A DNA stretch of 64,000 nt from Tagetes erecta (GCA_030867185.1 CM061490.1:46013574-46077573); one strand, 5' to 3'; counted from the first letter of the stretch, positions 10,795 to 22,607 are shown. Program-made: numbers and translations. Notes: generated by a model from the sequence alone, not told the origin.

Positions 10795-12723
10795 TCAAAA
10801 ACAAGTTAAACAAATACATGTTTTTCCCCCAAAACAGTTAAATAAAACATAAAGTTTAGATTTGGTGTTTATGCCACCGTTATGTTGCGGTGTTCCGGGT
10901 GGAGTAAGTTGTGAGATAATCCCACAACTACTAAGATGATCTAGAAACTTATCATTAAGGTATTCACCTCCTCTATCGGATCGAAGCACTTTGATTGTTT
11001 TGTTGAGTTGATTTTGTACTTCATTTTGGAAGACTTTGAACACTTCAAAGGCCTCATCTTTGTGCTTTAAGAGAAACACATACCCATAGCGACTATAATC
11101 GTCGGTAAAGGTAATGAAGTATCTTTCACCATTCCTTGTCATTGTCTTAAAAGGACCACATACATCCGTATGTATGATACCTAATAAATCTTTCGCCCTT
11201 TCATTAGTTCCACTAAAGGGCTTCTTGGTCATCTTTCCCAATAAACAAGATTCACATTTATCAAATGAATCATCACTTGATTTCAAAAGACCATTCTTTT
11301 GAAGTGTATTAATGCGTCCTTTGCTTATGTGACCAAGACGACAATGCCAAATGAAAGTTTTACTCAAATCTAATTTGAGTTTCTTGGTGTATGATTGGTA
11401 CAACATATTATCAAAGGATGTGTTATCATGAACCAATTCATAAATGCCATTATAAGGTAAAGCTTTAAAATAAAAGATACCATTCAAAGATACATCAATA
11501 GCATCGTCCACAAAATTAAAATCATAACCAAATTGTCTTAATAATGAAACGGAGATAATGTTCCTAGTTAAACTAGGAGCATACAGAATATCATGCAAAA
11601 TAACTTCCAAACCACTTGGAAGTTTCAAAACAAAATCTCCTTTTGCTTCAACTTGAACTTGAGCTCCATTGCCCATGTAGAGACTAATGTCTCCCTTCTT
11701 CAAGTTCTTACTTCTTTTGAACCCCTGCAATAAATTGCAAATATGAGTTCCACATCCGGTATCTAATACCCATGTGTTATGAGAAGTAATATTAAGATCA
11801 ATATGGATCATGAAGGTTGTACCTGATGCTTGTCCGGCATCCCTCTTTTCTTTCAACTCTTTGAGATAGGTTGGACAATTTCTTAACCAATGTCCTACCT
11901 CACCACAATGAAAACATGGATCACTCTTTTGCTTCTTCTCTTTTGGTTTAAATGGTTCCGCTTTTGCCTTTCCCTTCCATTTGCCTTTCACATTGACGTG
12001 CCCCTTGCCCTTAGCAACCTTTGCTTTAGGTTCCGGGTGATGCCTCTTCTTACTTCCGCCTTCATTAATTTGGAGAACCGGTAAAACCTTCTTACCCATT
12101 CCCGCTTCGGCCGTTTTGAGCATTCCGTGAAGCTCGGGAATGCTCTTGTCCCATCCATTCATATTATAATTCAAGACAAAAGTCTCAAATTTCTTGGTTA
12201 GGCCATTTAGGATCAAATCCGTGGCCAACTCTTTTGAGACGGGACAATTTAGCCGTTCAAGGCGAGTAATGTGACTTTGCATCTTAAGCACGTAAGATGA
12301 TACGGATTGGGTTTCTTCCATATGACATGCATGAAGTGCTCGAACCGTCTCGAAGCGTTCCACTCTAGCCTTTTGAAGGAACATTTCCTTAAGTTGGGTA
12401 ATCATGTCATATGCTCCATGATGCTCAAAGTCCTTTTGAAGTTCGGGAATCATGGTTCCCAACATGAGGCAAGAAACTTGCACCGAATCTTCGGTGTGTT
12501 TTACCCAATCCGCATAGGCATCAACATCATCAATGTTGGGTTCATCGGGAATAGGATCATCCAACACATACGATTTCTTTTCTTGCTTGAGAACAATTCT
12601 CAAGTTTCGGAACCAATCCATGAAATTGTTGTAGTTGAGACGATCCTTTTCAAGGAGGGTTCTTAGTGATAGGTTATGGACGGGTGGGATAATTGCGTTA
12701 GGTGGGTTGTTGATTCCGGCCAT
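10795..12723 (-). pseudogene. copia gag-protease-integrase, truncated and fused to GYP LTR
   Basis: The 642-codon frame begins MAGINNPPNA and carries capsid (about 30-205), a basic linker, a zinc knuckle CFHCGEVGHWLRNC (about 270-283), aspartic protease VLDTG, the HHCC integrase zinc site and the integrase core with HTDVCGP and LRSDRGGEY. It breaks just after TPPGTPQHNGG, before the catalytic Glu, and ends with ~24 residues read through GYP LTR repeat sequence (VLFNCFGGK...). The product would lack a complete integrase and all of RT. It differs from COP-C by few residues, for example VDDAID versus VDNAID. Confidence 0.9.
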
Positions 12724-14322
12724 CTATTTATATAAAACCAAGTTCAATTTTAGTATATATGGATATCATTAGTCTATTTTAATCATTAATACCCTTTTGT
12801 GTTTTAAAACAATTAATAATTAAATCTAGAATCCAACGTTTCATTCATATAGTAGTTAGGTGACCTTTATCCTACTATTGAATTAACAAGGTAGTCAATG
12901 TTTGACGATTACAACCCTTTGTAACTTCTAGTTTTATGGGATCATTTAAACTTCATAAGTTTAGTTGGCATGTTTAATCCCATCAACACCATTGAACACC
13001 ATGCTTCGGTGACCCTATTCACATGGTTTCCAATTTCAAGTCGTCCTACTTATACATACATGTGAGTTTACACATACAAGTGGTTAGGTGACCTTTATCC
13101 CACAAATATTGTAAACCCACCTCAAACACACAAGTTTCCTAAATGTGGTTAGGTGACCTTTATCCCACATAGAGTTCCCAAGCGTTTCGAGTGTTGTATA
13201 AAAGGATGGTGTTGGACTTGTTCCAAAAAATTCAAAAGGGATTTTTGTTTGTTTTCTAAATTCTAGATGGGAAAACAAAGTGTGTACCTTTCATTTGCAT
13301 GCATTCAAATGTATGGTACTTAGTTGAAAACCAAATTTCAAAATTCCTTTTAATAAACCCATTTTATTATGAAATCATTAACCTTTTGATAAAATTAATT
13401 TTATTACTTAATGATTTCTAAGGAATCAAAATGATGCAAGTTTTGTCGGTTATAGTTGTTAGCTATCAATATCCTAATATCATAACAAACAATATCATAA
13501 TAACCAAACATGCATAAACAACCATATATGAGTCCATAACCATAGCCAACTAATTTTAGCTACACTTGCTAACCGAAACAAGTGTGCCAAATAGGTCTTT
13601 CTTAAGGGACAACATGACACAAGGCATGAAATGATGAACTCCCACTTGATCCCGCATCCGAATGCTTCAAGTATCCATCTTTTGTGTTGTGTTTCTTCAT
13701 TTATTTGGGCTTCCTTTTGGGCCTTCAAATCAGCCCCTTTTGGGCTTATAAATCTTGGATTTGGGTCATTGGGTTAGAATCCCATATTGGGCTATTAAGC
13801 CCTTTAAGGCCCAAAGCCAAAATCAAGTCCATATGCATCTTCCAATTACAAAATATATCCTAATACATTTTCTAGTAATGGAATTACACCTAATCTATTT
13901 ATTATTACAAATCAATGAAATAAATAAATAAATTACAAACCCAAATAAAATATTAACTAACATTACAACCATATTGAATATTTCAAACAACAACACAAAA
14001 TCATACATGCACAAGGTCTATGGCTAGGTTATGAACTACTCAAAAGCATATCCAAATATGTAATAACATAAGTTTAAAATGGTTCCCTTTGAACCCTTTG
14101 AAATTTTCGGCCAAATATATATAAAACCGAAAATTTCGGGTTTTGTCCAAACAAAGCAACTAACCATTTTAATGACTTTAAACTTTCAAGATAATCATAT
14201 GCATGAGATTATTATCTTGAAAATCCAAGGGAACCCATTGGCCTAAAACTTTCGGCCTTGAGGTGTAACACACCAAGAAAACCGAAATTTTTAGATTTTA
14301 TGATGTATGCACTCGTTTAAGC
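12724..14322 (-). other. COP-E leader (5' untranslated)
   Basis: About 1.6 kb separate the PBS and the gag ATG, with no long sense ORF. Three copies of GTTAGGTGACCTTTATCC lie at about 12855-12872, 13083-13100 and 13149-13166. The same leader is present in B, C and, in part, D and F. Confidence 0.75.
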
Positions 14323-14336
14323 GGCTCTTGATGCCA
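14323..14336 (-). other. COP-E variant primer-binding site
   Basis: In element orientation it reads TGGCATCAAGAGCC, compared with TGGTATCAGAGCC in B and C. It carries one substitution and one inserted A. COP-F shares it (63218-63231). Confidence 0.65.
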
Positions 14337-14337
14337 T

Positions 14338-14580
14338 TGTTGAACTATGATCTATTGTTATGATGTATTCACAATAAATTGGCATCAAGAGCCAATTTAT
14401 TAAAAGATCCAAGTGTTTAATATCTTTTCAAAATATATCTCCTAAATGTTGTTTAAACAACTTAAACAACATTGTAGAAGATTCTTTCTCTTATAACATA
14501 AATCATCCATATAATTTATTTTAACACAAGTTCAAATATCTAGAAACCCAATTTCTAAATATTCTAAGTGTTGATATTTA
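14338..14580 (-). repeat. COP-E 5' LTR remnant
   Basis: It starts TGTTGAACTATG, then contains an inverted copy of the variant PBS (within about 14372-14395). It then follows the COP LTR from about 14430 (TAAATGTTGTTTAAAC) to about 14580. The central ~500 bp of a normal LTR, with the TATA box, is missing. Confidence 0.65.
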
Positions 14581-14769
14581 ACATATAATATGGGTATCAG
14601 AGCATTTAATAAAAACACTTGGATCAAGCATTTAATATATTTGTTTATGAGCATGTAGTCCAAGTGATAGGTATAAACTAACAATCTCCCATTTGGTATA
14701 AAAACGTAATGCAATACACGTCAAACCATTTTAAAAGGAACATCAACCCTCAATAGCAGCCCAAGAAAT
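14581..14769. other. Filler of unknown source with PBS-like and PPT-like pieces
   Basis: These 189 bp match neither LTR. They contain GGGTATCAGAGC (about 14590), resembling a tRNA-Met PBS, and AACAATCTCCCATTTGG (about 14682), resembling a reversed copia polypurine tract. They may derive from a third copia family. Confidence 0.45.
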
Positions 14770-15319
14770 TGTTGGGTTTTAACAAGTTGTCAAAGTGTAT
14801 ATAAATCATATTTATATAAAAACGCAGCGGATTAATAATATATAAACTTGTTTGTTACCATATTAAAACTTTTAATATCAAAACCCAAAACCCGGATCCA
14901 AAAACAATATGCATACAATCAAAACTAAAACCAACAACATGTAAAGATGTTTATACCTTTCAAGAGGAATATGAAGTAGAATGTGTTGGTTTGAATGACT
15001 AATCTCCAAGGTAGAAGATCCTCAAGCTTGTATACCCTCAAACCTCCAACAAACACCACTTTTGCTAGGATTTTAACACTTGAAAATCTCCTTTTCTTTG
15101 CCCTCTTTCTTTTGGCCGAATTTTTAGAACAAAAGGGGGAGAGAAGAGCTTCTTTACACTTGTGTGTGAAATGGAGAAAGAAAAAATTGTGTTAAACAAA
15201 TGACTAGAGTTTGTGTATATAACACACAACCCATTTGCATGCCTTGAAAAAAGGAAAACCAAAAAGAGGGCAAGGCCCACAAGGGGGCGGCCCAAGTGGG
15301 TCCCACCTTATATATATAT

Positions 15320-15355
<36 letters not shown>

Positions 15356-15677
15356 TTGTTAATATCTTTCTCTTTACTTATTTAACACAAGGTGTAGCAA
15401 AATATATCTCCTAAATGTTGTTTAAACAACTTAAACAACATTGTAGAAGATTCTTTCTCTTATAACATAAATCATCCATATAATTTATTTTAACACAAGT
15501 TCAAATATCTAGAAACCCAATTTCTAAATATTCTAAGTGTTGATATTTATTTTAGATCATATCATAAAATAAATATCCCGGTGTTTGTCTAGCTTGTCAT
15601 TGGGTATGACCCGACTTGGATCATAACGTACTAGCCACATCAATTTAATATGTCTCTTGGGCATACCAATTCCAACA
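14770..15677 (-). repeat. COP-B 3' LTR, alpha type
   Basis: These 908 bp run from TGTTGGGTTTTAAC to CCAATTCCAACA. TATATATATA lies next to a poly(T) tract of 33 at about 15322-15354. The R/U5 half (14770 to about 15156) differs from the beta type, while the rest matches it. Confidence 0.93.
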
Positions 15678-16457
15678 ATCTCCCACTTGCACAAGTTACA
15701 TAGAAAATTGATGCAAGCAGCAAATACCGCCTAACAACGGTTTGCTACCCCTAATACGTATGACTAAGTGCCATTCAATAACATCATCTCCTTCAAGTTC
15801 CTTACTTGAATTGATTTAGGTGAATTAATCATTTATCCTTTTGTCTCAGATGTCATGTCAAATCCAGAGACACAGAGTGATCATTCTCTGTTGATTTAAC
15901 TTTGCAGGCCTTAGACATCTCACTCTCAACGAATAAGAGGGACAAATTCCATCTTGATTACATACGTCTCTCACATCCACTTAGAATTATACCTGAGCTT
16001 AGTCTTATGTGTTGTCATGTTTCAGAACAACAAAGAATTAAGTCAAAGTATAAGACTCAGTGAATATCAAGACCCAATATGTATCTCAGGTCAGAGGATA
16101 CTATGATATTCTCCTTTACTCAAATTTTTACTTGTGATCAGTCACAAAGACTCCATGTAGTAATATTTGAGAGCGGGTCAGTCCAATATTTATATCCCAT
16201 AAATATTTATGAACCATGGCAGCAACTCCTTTGCTCTATATTCATGCCTTATGAATATCCACCAATCCAAGTTCATAATAGTCTTACTTTCATATTTGTT
16301 CCCACAAATACAATCGACTACGGACATTTAGAATAATTAACTTATTCATGGATTTAAACATGCTAAAAGGAACACAACTCAAATGTCATAATCATAAACC
16401 ATAATCATATGAATGAGTCATAATAACAATTGTTCCGATATCCAAATACAAAATAGA
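15678..16457 (-). other. COP-B polypurine tract and 3' non-coding segment
   Basis: ATCTCCCACTT (15678-15688) is the reversed polypurine tract next to the LTR. The remainder matches 1948-2727 and has no sense-strand ORF. Confidence 0.85.
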
Positions 16458-17450
16458 TCAAATCCAATCACTAGAATATCGAAGTCCTAAGGCACAAGTA
16501 TGACTCTCATGTTTTGGCCTTTCAAGGAGCTTCGTGAGTGGATCCGCAATATTTTGATCAGTGTGAACTTTACGGATACATATTTTTCCCTTTTCAACTT
16601 CATCCCTTATGTAGTTGAATCTCCGCTCAATGTGCCTTGTCTTTTGATGTGTACGAGGTTCCTTGATTTGAACAATCGCACCCTCGTTATCACAAAAGAT
16701 CTCTAGGGGGTCCTGAATGGTACGGACCACCCCTAGGTCGGCAATGAACTTCTTTATCCACACAGCTTCTTGTGCTGCCAATGAGGCGGCTATGTATTCC
16801 GATTTTGTGGTGGATAAGACCACCACATCTTGTTTTGAGCTCTTCCAAGAGACTGCCCCACCATTCATAATGAAAATGTATCCCGATTTTGATCGAGAAT
16901 CATCTCGATCAGTTTGGAAACTCGCATCCGTGTAACCTTTTACAACGAGTTCTTCCACACAAGAACCGTATATTAGAAACATATCTTTAGTCCTTCTAAG
17001 ATATTTCAATATACTTTTAACCGCCATCCAATGGCTACTACCCGGATTTTGTTGGTATCTGTTTGTCATGCTCAAAGCGCATGACATGTCCGGTCTGGTG
17101 CATATCATTGCATACATGATGGATCCTATAGCAGATGCGTATGGGACTCCTTTCATTTTCTCTTGCTCATCCTTTGAGCTTGGACATTGAGATGCACTCA
17201 ATATTGTTCCTCTTGGAATAGGTACCAAACCTTTCTTAGAGTTTTCCATCTTGAACCTTTTCAAGATCTTATCAATGTATGCACTTTGATTTAAACCTAT
17301 CAATCGCCTTGATCTATCCCTATAGATCTTTATTCCCAAAATATAGGCGGCTTCACCAAGACCCTTGATTGAAAAACGACTTCCAAGCCAAGTTTTAACA
17401 CTTTGCATGGTTGGAATGTCATTTCCATATAGTTTGTATGTCATCGACAT
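16458..17450 (-). pseudogene. copia pol: end of RT and RNase H (B)
   Basis: The translation is identical to 955-1947, with RNase H residues in TDAS, SEY, CDN and ADPLTK. It is separated from upstream RT by the 1-nt frame change after YVDD. Confidence 0.92.
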
Positions 17451-17559
17451 ACAATATTAAGAAAGTGATGATGCTCCCACTAGCTTTCTTATACACACAA
17501 GCCTCATCAGCGTTCTTGATGAATCCAAAGGTTTTAATCTCTTCATCAAAACGGTGATT

Positions 17560-18423
17560 CTAACTTCTAGATGCTTGTTTCAATCCATAGATTGATTTCT
17601 TTAACTTGCATACTTTATTAGGATATTGTGGATTGGCAAAACCTTCGGGCTGGATCATATAGACATCTTCTTCAAGATGTCCATTTAGGAAAGCGGTTTT
17701 GACATCTATTTGCCAAATCTCATAGTCATAATATGCGGCTATGGCAAATAATATCCTAATCGACTTTAGCATTTCCACGGGTGAGAAAGTCTCATCATAA
17801 TCAACCCCTTGAGTTTGAGTGAAACCTTTTGCTACAAGCCTTGCTTTGTAAGTATCCAAGTTTCCATGCATATCGGTTTTCTTCTTGAAAACCCACTTAC
17901 TTCCAATCGATTTGGAGTTAAGCGGTGGTTCAACCAAGTCCCATATTTGGTTGTCATGCATGGATTGCATCTCAACGTTCATGGCTTCAAGCCATTTGTC
18001 ACAATCGGATTGTGCCATTGCATCTCGATATGTGGTGGGTTCATCTGAATCTACCACATAGAATCCATTCATGAAAAATCCATATCTTTCGGGTGGATTA
18101 CTATTTCTATCAGATCTACGAACGTTATGTGTGTCTTGATCATCCATTTGATCATTTTCAACAACCTCTTGTTGAATGCTAGTTTCAACCAAACGTGTAT
18201 CGGCTTGTGGATCTTGATCCTCATCAAGTTTCACCGTTCTACTAGTTCCTTCCGTAAGGAACTTAGTTTCCAAGAACTCAGCTTTTAGAGCAATAAACCC
18301 CTTTTGCTCGGTTGAGTTGTAGAAATAATATCCCATAAAGTCTTTGGGATATCCTACAAAGATACACTTAGTGGATCGGCTTTCAAATTTGTTTTTGGGT
18401 GTTGTTCTTGACAAAAGCCTCAC
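17560..18423 (-). pseudogene. copia pol: integrase C-terminus and RT start (B)
   Basis: These 287 codons end at the shared amber codon (17560-17562) after GLKQASRS. The beginning overlaps the preceding integrase piece in another frame: an extra A in a run of A near 18395 splits the two. KWVFKKK, FSPV and DVKTAFLNG are present. Confidence 0.92.
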
Positions 18424-18994
18424 AACCCCATACCTTTAAATATTTTAATGATGGAACTCTTCCATTCCATATTTCAAAAGGTGTCTTGTCCACTTTCTTG
18501 GTCCGGGCCATATTTAAAATATGGGCTGCAGAGAGCAATGCGAAATCCCAAAATGATAGAGGTAATGTGCTTCTAGCCATTATAGATCGAACCATATCCA
18601 ATAAAGTTCGATTCTTCCTTTCGGACACACCATTATCTTGTGGTGTTCCAGGTGGAGTGAGTTGTGAGATTATTCCACAACTCCTAAGATGGTCTTGAAA
18701 AGCATCATTAAGGTATTCACCTCCTCTATCCAAACGAAGTACTTTGATGGTCCTATTGAGTTGATTTTCAACTTCATTTTGGAAGACTTTGAACATTTCA
18801 AAAGCTTCATCTTTGTGTCTTAACAAGTACACATACCCATAACGACTATAATCATCGATGAAGGTAATGAAGTATCTTTCACCATTCCTTGTCATTGTCT
18901 TAAAAGGACCACATACATCCGTATGTATGATACCTAATAAATCTTTCGCCCTTTCATTAGTTCCACTAAAGGGCTTCTTGGTCATCTTTCCCAA
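18383..18994 (-). pseudogene. copia integrase core (B)
   Basis: This is the rve-type core with HTDVCGP (first Asp), LRLDRGGEY (second Asp, with Leu where C and E have Ser) and NGVSERKNR (Glu). Both ends are frameshifted: an indel near 19030 separates it from the zinc-binding domain and an A-run indel near 18395 from the C-terminus. Confidence 0.9.
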
Positions 18995-19028
18995 TAAACA
19001 AGATTCACATTTGTCAAATGAATCACCC

Positions 19029-19859
19029 TCATTTGTTTTTCAAAAGACCATTCTTTTGAAGTATATGAATGCGACCCTTGTTTATGTGACCAAGACGACA
19101 ATGCCAAAGATAGGTCTTACTCAAATCCACTTTGAGTTTCTTGGTGCTAGATTGGTACAACGAGTTATCAAAGGATGTGTTGTCATGAACCAATTCATAA
19201 ATGCCATTTGACGGCATTGCTTTAAAATAAAAGACATCATTCATGAAAACACAAATACCATTGTCAATAAACTTAAAATCACAACCAAATTGTCTTAAAC
19301 AAGAAACAGAGATAATGTTCCTAGTCAAACTAGGAGCATACAAAATATTGTTCAAAATTACTTTCAAACCACTTGGAAGTTTCAAAACATAGTCTTCTAG
19401 GGCTTCGACTACAACTTTTGCTCCGTCGCCCATGTAGAGACTTGTATCTCCTTTCTTGTAAAGCTTATTTCTTTTGAACCCCTGCAACAAATTGCCAATA
19501 TGAGTTCCACATCCGGTATCCAATACCCATGTGTTAGAAGAAATAATATTAAGATCAATATGGATCATGAAAGTTGTACCCGAGGTTTGCTCCGCATCCC
19601 TCTTAGCTTTCAACTCCTTGAGATAGGTTGGATAATTCCTCTTCCAATGTCCTATCTCACCACAACCAAAGTACGGATCTTGCGAGCTAACCTTTAGCTT
19701 CTTATCCTTGGGTTTGGGCGGTTCCGCTTTCGCCTTTCCCTTGAACTTACCCTTGACTTGTCCCTTACCTTTGGCAACCTTTGCCTTAGGTTCCGGGTGA
19801 TGCCTCTTCTTGCTCCGACCGTCATTGATCGTGAGAACCGGTAAAGCCTTTTTACCCAT
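19029..19859 (-). pseudogene. copia gag C-terminus, protease and integrase zinc domain (B)
   Basis: It contains a Lys-rich linker, a damaged zinc knuckle (YFGCGEIGHWKRNY, with the first and last Cys replaced by Tyr), protease VLDTGCGTHI, and the HxxxxH half of the integrase zinc site (WHCRLGHIN). The ATG at 19859 lies exactly on a deletion joint and is probably not a real start. Confidence 0.9.
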
Positions 19860-19860
19860 T

Positions 19861-20080
19861 TGCTATAGGCATCTTCATTGTCAATACTAGGTTCATCGGG
19901 ATTAGGATCGTCTAAAATGTAGGATTTCTTTTCTTGCTTGAGAACAATTCTCATGCTTCGATACCAATCCATGAAATTTTGTAATTGAGACGATCCTTGT
20001 CTATGTATGGTTCTTAGTGATAGGTTATGCACGGGTGGGATAATTGCATTAGGTGGATTGTTGATTGCGGCCATCAACAT
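19861..20080 (-). pseudogene. copia gag N-terminus with capsid deleted (B)
   Basis: It starts MLMAAINNPPNA and aligns with the first ~72 residues of COP-C gag. It then jumps over about 409 bp of capsid sequence to the basic linker, in the wrong frame. The joint (TTACCCAT, about 19854-19861) corresponds to TGGGTAA repeats that flank the missing segment in COP-C (52492 and 52901). No functional capsid can be made. Confidence 0.9.
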
Positions 20081-21691
20081 AGTTTAACAAAGTTCACATT
20101 TAGTATTTTCAATATCATTAATACATTTTAATCTTTAATACCCTTTTGTGTCTCTTGGACAATTAATGATTAAAATCTAGAATCCAACATTACATTCAAA
20201 TAGTAGTTAGGTGACCTTTATCCTATTATTTGAATTAACAAGGTAGTCAACGTTTGGCAATTGCAACCCTTTGCAACTTCTAGCTTTATGGGATCGGTTA
20301 AACATCTTATGTTTAGTTGGCATGTTTAATCCCATCAACACCATTGAACGCCATGCTTCGGTGATCCTATTCACATGGTTTCCAATTTCAAGTCGTCCTA
20401 CTTATACATACATGTGAGTTTACACATACAAGTGGTTAGGTGACCTTTATCCCACAAATATTGTAAACCCACCTCAAACACACAAGTTTCCTAAATGTGG
20501 TTAGGTGACCTTTATCCCACATAGAGTTCCCAAGTGTTTCGAGTGTTGTATAAAAGGATGGTGTTAGACTTGTTCCAAAAATTAAAAGGGATTTTTGTTT
20601 GTTTTCTAAATTCTAGATGGGAAAACAAAGTGTGTACCTTTCATTTGCATGCATTCAAATGTATGGTACTTAGTTGAAAACCAAATTTCAAAATTCCTTT
20701 TAATAAACCCATTTTATTATGAAATCATTAACCTTTTGATAAAATTAATTTTATTACTTAATGATTTCTAAGGAATCAAAATGATGCAAGTTTGTCGGTT
20801 ATAGTTGTTAGTTATCAATATCCTAATATCATAACAAACAATATCATAATAACCAAACATGCATAATCAACCATATATGAGTCCATAACCATAGCCAACT
20901 AATTTTAGCTACACTTGCTAACCGAAACAAGTGTGCCAAAAAGGTCTTTCTTAAGGGACAACATGACACAAGGCATGAAATGATGAACTCCCACTTGATC
21001 CCGCATCCGAATGCTTCAAGTATCCATCTTTTGTGTTGTGTTTCTTCATTTATTTGGGCTTCCTTTTGGGCCTTCAAATCAGCCCCTTTTGGGCTTACAA
21101 ATCTTGGGTTTGGGTCATTGGGCTAGAATCCCATATTGGGCTTAAATCCAATCTTGAGCTATGAGGCCCATTTGGGCTTAAAATGGCCCAAACCAAAAAC
21201 CAAAGTTTTGTCCAACTTCTTTTACAAAATATATCCTAATACATTTTTCTAGTAAAAGAAATACAACTAATCTACTTATTATTACAAACCAATATGAAAT
21301 AATAAAAGATTATAAACCCAAATAAAAGAATATTACAACCATATTGCATATTTCAAACCACAACACAAAATCATACATGCACAAGGTATAGGGCTAGGTT
21401 ATGAAACACTCAAAAGCATATCCAAATATGTATTAACATAAGTTTAAAATGGTTCCCTTTGAACCCTTAAAATTTTCGGCCTAAAATTTATAAAACCGAA
21501 AATTTCGGGTTTTGTTCAAACAAAGCAACTAACCATTTTAATGACTTTAAACTTTCAAGATAATCATATGCATGAGATTATTATCTTGAAAATCCAAGGG
21601 AACCCATTTGGCTAAAAGTTTCGGCCTTGGGGTGTAACACACCAAGAAAACCGAAATTTTTAGATCTAATGAAGCATGTATTCGTATAAGC
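20081..21691 (-). other. COP-B leader
   Basis: This non-coding 1.6-kb leader lies between PBS and gag. It holds three GTTAGGTGACCTTTATCC copies (about 20205, 20434 and 20501). It differs from the COP-E leader by scattered substitutions and short indels. Confidence 0.75.
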
Positions 21692-21704
21692 GGCTCTGAT
21701 ACCA
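21692..21704 (-). other. COP-B primer-binding site
   Basis: GGCTCTGATACCA (TGGTATCAGAGCC in element orientation) lies one nucleotide from the LTR end. It primes from initiator tRNA-Met. Confidence 0.9.
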
Positions 21705-21705
21705 T

Positions 21706-22607
21706 TGTTGGGTTTTAACAAGTTGTCAAAGTGTATATAAATCATATTTATATAAAAACGCAGCGGATTAATAATATATAAACTTGTTTGTTACCATATT
21801 AAAACTTTTAATATCAAAACCCAAAACCCGGATCCAAAAACAATATGCATACAATCAAAACTAAAACCAACAACATGTAAAGATGTTTATACCTTTCAAG
21901 AGGAATATGAAGTAGAATGTGTTGGTTTGAATGACTAATCTCCAAGGTAGAAGATCCTCAAGCTTGTATACCCTCAAACCTCCAACAAACACCACTTTTG
22001 CTAGGATTTTAACACTTGAAAATCTCCTTTTCTTTGCCCTCTTTCTTTTGGCCGAATTTTTAGAACAAAAGGGGGAGAGAAGAGCTTCTTTACACTTGTG
22101 TGTGAAATGGAGAAAGAAAAAATTGTGTTAAACAAATGACTAGAGTTTGTGTATATAACACACAACCCATTTGCATGCCTTGAAAAAAGGAAAACCAAAA
22201 AGAGGGCAAGGCCCACAAGGGGGCGGCCCAAGTGGGTCCCACCTTATATATATATAATTTTTTTTTTTTTTTTTTTTTTTTTTTGTTGTTAATATCTTTC
22301 TCTTTACTTATTTAACACAAGGTGTAGCAAAATATATCTCCTAAATGTTGTTTAAACAACTTAAACAACATTGTAGAAGATTCTTTCTCTTATAACATAA
22401 ATCATCCATATAATTTATTTTAACACAAGTTCAAATATCTAGAAACCCAATTTCTAAATATTCTAAGTGTTGATATTTATTTTAGATCATATCATAAAAT
22501 AAATATCCCGGTGTTTGTCTAGCTTGTCATTGGGTATGACCCGACTTGGATCATAACGTACTAGCCACATCAATTTAATATGTCTCTTGGGCATACCAAT
22601 TCCAACA
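21706..22607 (-). repeat. COP-B 5' LTR, alpha type
   Basis: These 902 bp match 14770-15677 apart from a poly(T) tract of 27. The terminal CCAACA coincides with a CCAACA in the GYP LTR that follows. Confidence 0.93.

Larger units (their letters stand above)
4303..10850 (-). mobile_element. GYP tandem array: LTR-internal-LTR-internal-LTR
   Basis: In minus orientation the order is a partial LTR (4303-4990), a 5' internal segment (to 6028), an LTR lacking its first ~1.2 kb (6029-8826), the same internal segment (to 9864) and a truncated LTR (9865-10850). The 3836-bp period contains one LTR and about 1 kb of internal DNA. The internal part holds the PBS and a gag-like ORF but no pol. The LTR-to-internal joint (ATAACATAA, 4982-4990 and 8818-8826) is the same in both units. 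Confidence 0.85.
8139..10850 (-). repeat. Tandem duplication, copy 2 (2712 bp)
   Basis: This is the second copy of 4303-7014. It is cut within its third LTR tandem unit, where a 24-bp filler and then COP-E begin. Confidence 0.88.
10851..14580 (-). mobile_element. COP-E: 5' half of a Ty1/copia element
   Basis: On the minus strand it has an LTR remnant, a variant PBS, a 1.6-kb leader, then gag, protease and integrase. It is cut off inside integrase at about 10875, where 24 bp of unassigned filler joins a GYP LTR tandem unit. Gag-pol is nearly the same as in COP-C and distinct from B and D. RT, RNase H and the 3' LTR are missing. Confidence 0.88.
14770..22607 (-). mobile_element. COP-B: copia element with two LTRs, defective
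   Basis: This 7838-bp element has alpha-type LTRs at both ends, a polypurine tract, PBS, leader and a gag-pol broken in at least four places. The two LTRs look identical apart from poly(T) length (33 versus 27). Flanks are GAAAT on the left and ATAAC on the right, so there is no target-site duplication. The right flank continues as GYP LTR at a shared CCAACA. Confidence 0.93.
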
